A stretch of DNA of 20,947 nucleotides from JBGSOW01 sp041738875 (GTDB taxonomy: Bacteria > Patescibacteriota > Dojkabacteria > CALFHW01), in the NCBI GenBank assembly GCA_041738875.1, contig JBGSOW010000035.1:1-20947 (forward strand), written 5' to 3'. The notes beneath the pieces were generated by a model. The model was not told where the DNA came from. It saw only the letters and a program-made list of their open reading frames with translations, and searched no databases. The position numbers were made by a program, and so were the translations under genes. Shown here piece by piece: positions 1 through 6,666 of the stretch (the first letter of the stretch is position 1; every line of letters begins with the position of its first letter).

Positions 1-33
1 AGAAATCATATTGGCGTACCAGTGATTGAATAG
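1..33 (+). CDS. possible C-terminal tail of an upstream gene (partial)
   Basis: Reading frame 1 is open from the window edge and encodes about ten residues ending NHIGVPVIE before a TAG stop at 31-33. The other two plus-strand frames also close within about 30 bases, so this frame is not statistically distinguished. It is listed only because a gene on the same strand is likely to run into the window here. No family can be assigned from so few residues. Confidence 0.2.
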   Translation, partial: RNHIGVPVIE

Positions 34-112
34 GTAAGATCCAAAGAAATGGTATTGTAAATTAAGTATGTGGTGCACGTTTAATAATTAATTAATCTTA
101 AAAATATAAAAA

Positions 113-1402
113 ATGGCGAAATTTATTGTCGAAGGGCCCGCAAGACTTCATGGCGAAGTTGATGCAATAGGAAATAAAAATTCTGTACTAAAACTTATCC
201 CTGCAAGTATCTTATTCAAGGGTGATTATACTCTCACTAATGTTCCAAATATTTCTGACGTGCAAGTGATGTTGGATGTGTTGAGTGAAATTGGGGCGAG
301 AGTGGATTACGACCTTGAGAAGGCTCAAGTTACAATAAATACTGATGGAATAAATTCTGCTGATTTGCCTGCGGAATTAATTAAAAAAGTACGTGCAAGC
401 GTAATGTTTATAGGTCCACTTCTTGCGAGATTCGGATATGTAAAATCCGTTTTCCCAGGCGGTGATAAAATCGGTGCTCGTGAACTAAAAGCTCATTTTA
501 ATTCGTTTCTTCAGTTGGGTGTTGAGTTCTCTGGCAATGAATGGGGGGAATTTGAACTTAAGGGTAAGCCCTTAGGAGGAGAAGTGAGACTTTATGAACC
601 AAGCGTAACAGCCACTGAGAATATCATTCTTGCATCTGCTTTAGCAGATGCAGAAGTTAGAATCATAAATGCTGCTTGTGAACCACACGTGCAGGAACTG
701 TGTTTATGGCTGCAAGAATGCGGAGTTGAAATTAAAGGCATAGGGTCAAACCTCCTTACAATTAAAGGCAAATCAGAACTATACACTGAAGGGCGCACTC
801 ACGAGATCTGGACAGATTATTTGGATGTGGGAGCGCTTGCTGTTGCAGCTGCTGTTACGGGAGGTGAACTAGTTATTAACAAAGTTAGAGAAGATGATAT
901 GCATACAATTATGTTCTTCTTCTCACAACTAAACTTCAAAGCAACGATAAATGAAGGGAAAATGCATATTCCTGCAGACCAAGATTTGAAAGTAGTTGAT
1001 CCAATCTGGGGAAGAACTAAAGGCGTATATTCACAACCTTGGTATGCTTTCCCATCGGATTTAATGTCGATTGCTATGGTACTTGCGATGAATGCGAGCG
1101 GAAGCACTCTATTTTTTGAAAAACTTTATCAAGATAGAATGTCTTTCTCAAGCACGTATAATCTATTTGGAGGGAATATTGTAAACTGCGACCCCCATAG
1201 GATTTTGATCAATGGAAAAACTAAATTAAGAGGCGGAATTTACACTTGCCCCGATATTAGAGCTGGAATGAGCTATTTCCTTGCTGCTCTAGCAAGTGAA
1301 GGTACGACTGTTATACATGATATAGAGCATATTGATCGTGGTTATCCAAATACCGATGTGAGATATCAAAATCTAGGTGCCAATGTAAGACGCGAAATGT
1401 AA
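113..1402 (+). CDS. murA: UDP-N-acetylglucosamine 1-carboxyvinyltransferase (MurA), Asp-type
   Basis: This is the first committed cytosolic step of peptidoglycan synthesis: transfer of enolpyruvate from PEP to UDP-GlcNAc. The 429-residue product (E. coli MurA has 419) shows the duplicated EPSP-synthase-like fold and the expected active-site positions: K22-N23 in GNKNS, R94 in the KKVRAS segment, the flexible loop PGGDKIGAR (116-123), FPSDL in the second half, PDIRAG, and HIDRGY near the C-terminus. The loop residue that is the catalytic Cys115 of E. coli is Asp118 here, as in mycobacterial and chlamydial MurA, which predicts fosfomycin insensitivity. No Shine-Dalgarno sequence precedes the ATG; the leader is AT-rich, with TTTAAT at 80-85 as the best but weak -10 candidate. 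It is followed after 25 nt by a MurF-like gene and appears to head the envelope cluster. Confidence 0.95.
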   Translation: MAKFIVEGPARLHGEVDAIGNKNSVLKLIPASILFKGDYTLTNVPNISDVQVMLDVLSEIGARVDYDLEKAQVTINTDGINSADLPAELIKKVRASVMFIGPLLARFGYVKSVFPGGDKIGARELKAHFNSFLQLGVEFSGNEWGEFELKGKPLGGEVRLYEPSVTATENIILASALADAEVRIINAACEPHVQELCLWLQECGVEIKGIGSNLLTIKGKSELYTEGRTHEIWTDYLDVGALAVAAAVTGGELVINKVREDDMHTIMFFFSQLNFKATINEGKMHIPADQDLKVVDPIWGRTKGVYSQPWYAFPSDLMSIAMVLAMNASGSTLFFEKLYQDRMSFSSTYNLFGGNIVNCDPHRILINGKTKLRGGIYTCPDIRAGMSYFLAALASEGTTVIHDIEHIDRGYPNTDVRYQNLGANVRREM

Positions 1403-1427
1403 AATTCAATTATTATTTGATTGTTAA

Positions 1428-2135
1428 ATGAGAAATATATTTAGAAAAATCGCACTAAAACTCTCGGTTTGGTCACTAGATAAATACCAAACGGTTTTGA
1501 TTGTGGTTTACGGTTGGGATTGGATCGAGGGTGTAAGGGAAGTGACTTACAATCTGTTATCAGATAAAGCGTCCGTGAGAAGAAATCCAAAATGGATTCG
1601 CTGGGATTTGGGATTGCCTTTGTTTTTGCTAGGTTATGGGTATCAAAAAAATCAGTCGATAATCTCAATTGCCTTGAAACTTGGTGTTTCTTTTATTAAA
1701 TTACTTTTACCTTCTGGTTATAAAGGAAACTACATAGTTGTAAGCTTGTCAGCAACAAATCCTTCTACAATACAATATTGGCGTCCCATTCTCGAAAAAG
1801 CTGTGGTGTTTAATTTGCCCGCAAAAGTGGAAAATGTCAATCTTGAACATGAGCTTGCTGCGAAAGACTTCGTTAGATATATTGATTTGACGAGAATTGC
1901 AGAAAACCAGGATTCAGCTGCGAGACAAGGCGTAAAAGTGGATAATCTAGATGATAAATTAGATGGGTTCTTTTACAAAAAGTTGGGAAGATTGATTGCT
2001 CACATAAATAGTTCATACATTGAGGAAAAAAAACTTGGTTTTTCCGAAGAAGACTTAGTGAATGCAGTTCTAAAAGTTGATTTACGTGAGGTATTGATAA
2101 GTAGATTGAAATCTAATATTCGCAAGGAGCTTTAG
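1428..2135 (+). CDS. degenerate MurF-like Mur ligase pseudoenzyme
   Basis: The 235-residue product aligns by eye with the first half of the short MurF-type ligases of CPR bacteria: a basic N-terminus, a hydrophobic strand (LIVVYG), a segment like VRRNPKWIRWDLGLPL where real ligases have a basic stretch followed by NNEIGLPL, a hydrophobic helix, then YIVVSLSATNPSTIQY where ligases have a catalytic LVLE-GADKPGDI-type strand. The ATP-binding loop GxxGKT(S/T) is absent: residues 28-36 read YGWDWIEGV. The catalytic Glu after the second strand is Ser/Leu. The C-terminal ligase domain is missing and replaced by a charged helical tail (about 140-235). The frame is intact, sits 25 nt after murA and ends 2 nt before the sigma-factor gene, so it looks maintained and not decaying. 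ATP-dependent ligation is very unlikely; a structural or regulatory role is inferred. The family call is by motif only. Confidence 0.6.
   Translation: MRNIFRKIALKLSVWSLDKYQTVLIVVYGWDWIEGVREVTYNLLSDKASVRRNPKWIRWDLGLPLFLLGYGYQKNQSIISIALKLGVSFIKLLLPSGYKGNYIVVSLSATNPSTIQYWRPILEKAVVFNLPAKVENVNLEHELAAKDFVRYIDLTRIAENQDSAARQGVKVDNLDDKLDGFFYKKLGRLIAHINSSYIEEKKLGFSEEDLVNAVLKVDLREVLISRLKSNIRKEL
2124..2129 (+). promoter_or_regulatory. Shine-Dalgarno site of the sigma-factor gene
   Basis: AAGGAG lies 8 nt before the ATG at 2138 and fixes that start. It lies inside the last codons of the preceding MurF-like gene, so translation of the two genes is probably coupled. This is one of the few clear Shine-Dalgarno sites in the window and contrasts with the promoter-proximal genes that seem to lack leaders. 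Confidence 0.7.
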
Positions 2136-2137
2136 AA

Positions 2138-2746
2138 ATGAACAAAATCTCATTATCTGCAACAGGAAGACGCATTCCTAAATTTCAAAATTTGTATAAG
2201 GATAATTACGATCGTGTTTTAAATTTTATTAAAGCGCGAGTTGCAACTACGGAGGACGCCGAAGATATTGCTGCTGACGTTTTTATGCGTGTATATAAAA
2301 ATTTGAATAACTTCAAATGGCAAGGTGTCGCAGTTGAAAGCTGGGTTTTCCGAATTGCGAGAAATGCGATAATTGACTACCACAGAAGGCGAGATAAATA
2401 TAAAAATGATGTGCAGTTAGAGGAGATTTCATATAAAATTACCGATGATGAAAAAGACTTATTAGTGAATTTAATCGATGGTGAAGAAGAAGTGAAACTG
2501 TATCAGGCAATTGCGAAATTAGCAGAAGATGATCAATATCTGATATATTATAGGTACTTTGAGGAACTTTCTATAAAGGAGATATCCGAAAAACTAGGTC
2601 AATCCGAAACAAATACAGGAACTAGATTACATCGTATTAGAAAAAAACTGTTAAAGTTAGTTAACGATCATGATAAGAACTCTAAAAAACATAGCGCACT
2701 TGCTTCAAGCAAGGGAAGCAGCAAGAAAATACAAAAATCCTCATAG
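2138..2746 (+). CDS. ECF-like RNA polymerase sigma-70 family factor
   Basis: The 202-residue protein has a sigma region 2 at about 15-88 (NLYKDNYDRVLNFIKAR, then EDAEDIAADVFMRVYKNL and SWVFRIARNAIIDYHRRR, the typical -10-binding and melting segment). A linker follows, then a region 4 helix-turn-helix at about 120-175 (LYYQ-like start, YRYFEELSIKEISEKLGQSE, RLHRIRKKLLKL). This two-domain layout without regions 1.1 and 3 is that of group IV (ECF) factors. The start is set by AAGGAG 8 nt upstream. The last 25 residues (178-202), rich in Ser and Lys, are encoded in the stretch shared with the MurE-like gene and probably have little sequence constraint of their own. No anti-sigma gene is adjacent; the neighbours are Mur ligase homologues, so control of envelope genes is inferred. 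Confidence 0.88.
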   Translation: MNKISLSATGRRIPKFQNLYKDNYDRVLNFIKARVATTEDAEDIAADVFMRVYKNLNNFKWQGVAVESWVFRIARNAIIDYHRRRDKYKNDVQLEEISYKITDDEKDLLVNLIDGEEEVKLYQAIAKLAEDDQYLIYYRYFEELSIKEISEKLGQSETNTGTRLHRIRKKLLKLVNDHDKNSKKHSALASSKGSSKKIQKSS

Positions 2747-4028
2747 GAAACTGAAGTTTATTGGAGTTACTGGAACTGATGGCAAAACTTCGGTAGCGAA
2801 TATGGTATACCATATTCTGCACGCATCTAACAGGCGGGTTGGGATAATCTCAACAACTTCAGCGAAATTCGATGGCAAAGAAATTGATACTGGTTTACAT
2901 GTCACAACTCCGGACCCTTGGGATTTACCAAGATATCTGGATGACATGTATAAGGCTGGGATTGAATATGTGGTTGTTGAGGCAACTTCGATGGGTTTAC
3001 ACCAGAATAGATTAGGTGACATTAGATTTATTACCTCTATTATTACTAATATAAAGGCCGATCATTTGGACTACCATAAAACGTGGGAAAAATATGCCAA
3101 AGCGAAGCTCTTAATTATTAAAAGGACCGTCAAAGGAGGCAAAGTGGTCTTGAATTCTATGCATAAAAAAAGCGCTGATTGGCTATTTGGGAAAATTCAA
3201 AAGATGAAAAGAAAGAAATTACAAGTTAATTGGATCGGCACAGATGAAGTTGAGATTGATAATAAATCAAGAACTGAACTACATATGCTTTATAAAGGTT
3301 CAGAATATACAATCCCGGTTTTCCCCTCGGATTATAACGTGGTGAACGTTTTGCAAGCTATTGCTGCAACTGAAAGTATAGTAAGTCCAGAAGAAATTCA
3401 GAAGAGTTTAAGTACTTTTGTGAGTCCAGAAGGAAGAATGGAATTAATTACAACTAAACCAGCAAATGTGTTGGTTGATTTTGCTCACACTCCTAGTTCG
3501 CTAGAAGCAGCATTGAAATCGATCAACAAAGTTAAATCAAAAAATAGTAAATTGATCGTTCTTTTTGGCTGTGCTGGCAAAAGAGATAAATCTAGAAGAA
3601 AAATGGGCGCAGTTGCTGCAAAACATGCAAATGTCGTTGTTTTGACTGCGGAAGACCCTAGAAATGAAAAAGTATCTGATATAAATTCTGAAATTGCAGA
3701 CCATGCAAAAGATTTTAATGGCAAGATTATACAGAGATTCCCGAATACACAGGATTACGAGTTAACTAATCTAGGTGAGGTTCAAGCAAAAATAATGGAG
3801 GCGGAAATTGACGAGCAGAAACCTGTTATTTGTTTTGATGAAAATACTCTAAGCAGTAGAAAAGACGCAATAAGGTTCGCAGTTCGAATTGCGAAAAGAG
3901 GCGATTTTGTTTTAATCACAGGTAAAGGTCATGAAAAATCTCTGGCCTTTGGAGCAAACGAAAAAGAATATCAATGGAGCGACCAAGAAGAAGTACTTCT
4001 AGCTCTCAAAAACCGTGGGAGAGAGTAG
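2670..4028 (+). CDS. murE: MurE-like UDP-N-acetylmuramyl tripeptide ligase, N-terminally short
   Basis: ATP-dependent addition of the third stem-peptide amino acid to UDP-MurNAc-dipeptide is the family function. The P-loop GVTGTDGKTS is at 32-41, followed by TTPDPWDLP, an EATSMGLHQNR segment (E. coli MurE has SSHGL here, so His is replaced by Met), TNIKADHLDYH, and YAKAKLLI carrying the Lys that is carbamylated in Mur ligases. The C-terminal domain has VDFAHTPSSLEAAL, LFGCAGKRDKSRR, EDPRNE at 328-333 (the DNPR-like side-chain-recognition motif, with Arg kept as in DAP-type enzymes) and TGKGHEKS. At 452 residues, with only about 30 before the P-loop (over 100 in E. coli), the usual UDP-binding N-terminal domain is missing. 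The ATG at 2670 is the only Met before the P-loop, which forces a 77-nt overlap with the sigma gene. No Shine-Dalgarno is seen. The added amino acid is not certain. Confidence 0.85.
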   Translation: MIRTLKNIAHLLQAREAARKYKNPHRKLKFIGVTGTDGKTSVANMVYHILHASNRRVGIISTTSAKFDGKEIDTGLHVTTPDPWDLPRYLDDMYKAGIEYVVVEATSMGLHQNRLGDIRFITSIITNIKADHLDYHKTWEKYAKAKLLIIKRTVKGGKVVLNSMHKKSADWLFGKIQKMKRKKLQVNWIGTDEVEIDNKSRTELHMLYKGSEYTIPVFPSDYNVVNVLQAIAATESIVSPEEIQKSLSTFVSPEGRMELITTKPANVLVDFAHTPSSLEAALKSINKVKSKNSKLIVLFGCAGKRDKSRRKMGAVAAKHANVVVLTAEDPRNEKVSDINSEIADHAKDFNGKIIQRFPNTQDYELTNLGEVQAKIMEAEIDEQKPVICFDENTLSSRKDAIRFAVRIAKRGDFVLITGKGHEKSLAFGANEKEYQWSDQEEVLLALKNRGRE

Positions 4029-4091
4029 CTGGTCTTTGAAAATGAATTTATAAATTTCTTCATGTTTTCTTAAGAATTGTTCAGCATAATT

Positions 4092-4113
4092 AGCCTAATT
4101 AATTTATTAGGCT
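4092..4113 (+). promoter_or_regulatory. perfect hairpin just before the surface-protein start
   Basis: AGCCTAAT (4092-4099) and ATTAGGCT (4106-4113) form an exact 8-bp inverted repeat with a 6-nt loop, ending 6 nt before the ATG at 4120. No T-run follows, so it is not a normal intrinsic terminator. CATAAT at 4085-4090 could be a -10 that starts transcription just ahead of the hairpin. The only purine-rich ribosome-binding candidate (AGG at 4109-4111) lies in its 3' arm. It may be an operator or an RNA structure that limits translation. The rest of the 91-nt gap after murE is AT-rich without other clear signals. Confidence 0.4.
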
Positions 4114-4119
4114 GACTGC

Positions 4120-5673
4120 ATGAACAAAATAAAGTTATCTCAGATACCGTTTAAGCCCTTAGTTATTCTTCTATTAGGATTTCTACTGTCTTCATCAATC
4201 ATTTCACTAATTTCTGAAGTATATACAAGAGACGGACGTGTGCTTGCCAGTAGTCTACTTGTTGATAAGCATAATACATCTGGTTCGAGGTTCACAAGCC
4301 CTTCGACTCCAAATGGTGTCAGAAGGTTTTTGGCAATTGGAAATTTTTATGACTATACAAACGGTGCATATTTTGCGAATAGCGAAGCGTATATTGATTT
4401 CAATTACGAATATTTCGCAAATAATCTGATAGAAAAAGTTGAGTTATCCGTATTTAAATACGCTAATTCATTGGGAAATCCAGTTCAAGTAAATCTAGTT
4501 ATAGATGGAGATATTTATTCTTCAGCAGTTGCAGATCCTATAAATAATCAGTTTCAAGAACTCATTTTCGCGGTTCCAAAAGAGCATTTTTCCACTAGTG
4601 GCTTGAAATCATATAAATTGGTCGGAGATAGTGGTGCGCAAAATGCAGGAATTGCAGTTTGTTCAGGTAATTGGTCAGATAGTTTGTGTGAAGAAAAATA
4701 CTTTCCGAAAGTTCATGTGTATTATAGATCAAATACTCTAGGCATACTTACAAATACTAGACTAGATAATGAAGTATACAATGCAACGTTTATAGATGAA
4801 TACGTTCAGTGTGAAAAATCCCTCGGATGCAATTTTAGAATAGATTATACATATAACGATTTAGAAAATAATTCACTACTTACTTTGTATGTCACAGATA
4901 GGAATGGCGTAGAACAGAAAAGGATGGATATTACTAATGGTAAGAGTATGTCTACTTCAGTAAATTTCCATTTAGAAGATGGCCAGTATTATATAAACTT
5001 ACGCATTATTGATGGTGCTTACGTCGATGATTATGGTTTAGGTGGATTTACTGTTGCTACCAAACCTCCAAACCAACCTGAAGTTATTTGGCATAGTGAA
5101 TATAGTTCCAATTCAGGCAGCGTTTGGAGGTTTAAAGCATTTCCTGATGACTATGTATTGCAAGTAAATTCTAATGCGGGTGATGAGACACGCGAGAAAA
5201 TACTTAAAGAAGGTTATGCGCAGATCAAATTAAATTCGGATACACCACATTTTTTAGAATCAAATAAATATACATTCTCGTTTCTCGACAGATTTTTGAA
5301 CCAGTCAGACGATACTATCTACACACTAGCTCATATTCCAAAAATACTTGAGGTAGGTATAAATTTAGTTGATTCAAACAAAATCTCACCTAAAAACAGT
5401 GACGGATTATTTGATTTGCCAATAATTGAGTTAGCAAGTTCAGAAGTAATTAAAGATGGCGGAATTCATCTACTTGATAATAAATACCAAAGCATTTATG
5501 AATTTAAACAAAATGAAGCGGATTCTCTGGATTGGAAGAAGTGGGCTGATGGAGTTTATTGGTTAAAGTTTACTGGCGAAGACTTGTATGGTTATCCTGC
5601 TTTGAGTTTGGAACCGGTGAAATTTGAAATAGACAACACCCCGCCCAATTTAAATTCATTTAGAGTCATTTAA
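4120..5673 (+). CDS. anchored surface protein with beta-sandwich (Ig-like) segments, unknown function
   Basis: The 517-residue product starts with a short basic N-terminus and a hydrophobic helix at about 12-33, acting as an uncleaved signal anchor or signal peptide; the rest is predicted to be outside. Residues 60-205 resemble a jelly-roll or sandwich module (alternating beta strands, two cysteines at 181 and 190). Residues 205-315 form another beta-rich module with cysteines at 231 and 237, ending in a KPPNQPEV linker. A third segment runs to 500 and ends with the DNTPP linker typical of bacterial Ig-like repeat proteins, only ten residues before the stop. The close Cys pairs suggest disulfides. 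It is followed after 15 nt by the VanY-type gene, so a role at the wall is likely. I recognise no enzyme motif and assign no function. Confidence 0.7.
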   Translation: MNKIKLSQIPFKPLVILLLGFLLSSSIISLISEVYTRDGRVLASSLLVDKHNTSGSRFTSPSTPNGVRRFLAIGNFYDYTNGAYFANSEAYIDFNYEYFANNLIEKVELSVFKYANSLGNPVQVNLVIDGDIYSSAVADPINNQFQELIFAVPKEHFSTSGLKSYKLVGDSGAQNAGIAVCSGNWSDSLCEEKYFPKVHVYYRSNTLGILTNTRLDNEVYNATFIDEYVQCEKSLGCNFRIDYTYNDLENNSLLTLYVTDRNGVEQKRMDITNGKSMSTSVNFHLEDGQYYINLRIIDGAYVDDYGLGGFTVATKPPNQPEVIWHSEYSSNSGSVWRFKAFPDDYVLQVNSNAGDETREKILKEGYAQIKLNSDTPHFLESNKYTFSFLDRFLNQSDDTIYTLAHIPKILEVGINLVDSNKISPKNSDGLFDLPIIELASSEVIKDGGIHLLDNKYQSIYEFKQNEADSLDWKKWADGVYWLKFTGEDLYGYPALSLEPVKFEIDNTPPNLNSFRVI

Positions 5674-5688
5674 TTGGTAAAATAAGTA

Positions 5689-6666
5689 ATGGAAGAGAAT
5701 AAAGTTGTAGAAGAAGTGCGGGCAAGAAAATTTCTTACAATAGAATACCTATTGTTTGGTCTGCTTATTGTTTTTGGAATTCTTACAGTGCTGTTTACAT
5801 ATAATGCGAGGCCAGATCTATTTTTGGAGCTCAGGCGCGCAAGTGCCCAGCAGAATAGTTACATACTGCCTGCAAGCTACCTTGAAAATCTAGAGATTGG
5901 GTTTTTAAGTGGGGAAAATTCTGAAGAGGAGAATACAACCATAGGAGGAAATGAAATGGCAGAGAATTCAGGCGAGCAAAACGGAAATAATCCTGTACAG
6001 TACTCGCCTGCACGAAATAATAATTTCAATATCGCAACTTCGTCATACCAGGCAAAGAATGTGAGTAATTGCACAGATTGTCTTTTATATCCAGTTGATA
6101 AAAATAACGCACTAAGTGCAAGTTATACACCTAAAAATCTAGTTCAGTTGAATGTAAGAGGTGGAGGACGCATGGTTGATGTAGCAGCGGTTGCGTTAAC
6201 TGAACTTTTTACAGATGCGGAATCAAAAGGGTTATTCCCTAGGGTTAATTCATCATATAGATCTTATACTGATCAATTATCAACGTTCAATTACTGGGTT
6301 AATTTGGAATTGGGACGTGGTGCAACTAGAGCTGAGGCAGAAGTACGCGCGAACCGCTACTCAGCTCGTCCAGGGCACTCAGAGCATCAACTGGGCACAA
6401 CTGCGGACATCGGTTGTGAAGGTTGCTCGGGTTTTGACCGTACAAATGCAAAAAACAATGCTATTTGGAATTATATCGAAGAAAATGCGCATAAATTTGG
6501 ATTTGTAATTTCGTATCCTAAAAATTCCGAAACTCTGACTGGCTATGTTTATGAGCCATGGCATATCCGTTATGTTGGTAAAGAGATTGCAGAAGATCTA
6601 TATTCCAAAGGGTATGTAGCTGGAAACGGTTGGTATATTGCAAGGCTTCTAGCAACGCTCAATTAA
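5689..6666 (+). CDS. membrane-anchored D-alanyl-D-alanine carboxypeptidase, VanY/peptidase M15B family
   Basis: Zinc-dependent removal of the terminal D-Ala from peptidoglycan stem peptides is the family role. The 325-residue protein has a charged cytoplasmic N-terminus, one membrane helix at about 19-38, an acidic Asn/Gly/Glu-rich stalk to about 125, and the catalytic domain from about 133. Visible motifs are NSSYRSYTDQ (187-196), RPGHSEHQLGTTADIG with zinc ligands H233 and D240, and EPWHIRYVG with catalytic E289 and zinc ligand H292. All metal and catalytic residues are present, so it should be active. Unusual are two CxxC pairs (C128/C131 and C243/C246) flanking the domain. TAAAAT lies 5 nt before the ATG and could be an internal -10 box. 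The gene's end overlaps the opposite-strand helicase gene by 8 nt, leaving no room for a terminator. Confidence 0.9.
   Translation: MEENKVVEEVRARKFLTIEYLLFGLLIVFGILTVLFTYNARPDLFLELRRASAQQNSYILPASYLENLEIGFLSGENSEEENTTIGGNEMAENSGEQNGNNPVQYSPARNNNFNIATSSYQAKNVSNCTDCLLYPVDKNNALSASYTPKNLVQLNVRGGGRMVDVAAVALTELFTDAESKGLFPRVNSSYRSYTDQLSTFNYWVNLELGRGATRAEAEVRANRYSARPGHSEHQLGTTADIGCEGCSGFDRTNAKNNAIWNYIEENAHKFGFVISYPKNSETLTGYVYEPWHIRYVGKEIAEDLYSKGYVAGNGWYIARLLATLN

Noticed and set aside
2670..4028. MurT-type (lipid II amidation) reading of the short ligase
   Set aside because: The Cys-rich zinc ribbon of MurT is absent, no gatD-like gene is adjacent, and the EDPRNE and TGKGHEKS motifs fit MurE.
4044..4058. 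AT palindrome around AATTTATAAATT after the MurE-like gene
   Set aside because: It is exact but made only of A and T; such a stem is unstable and expected by chance at this composition. No T-run follows.
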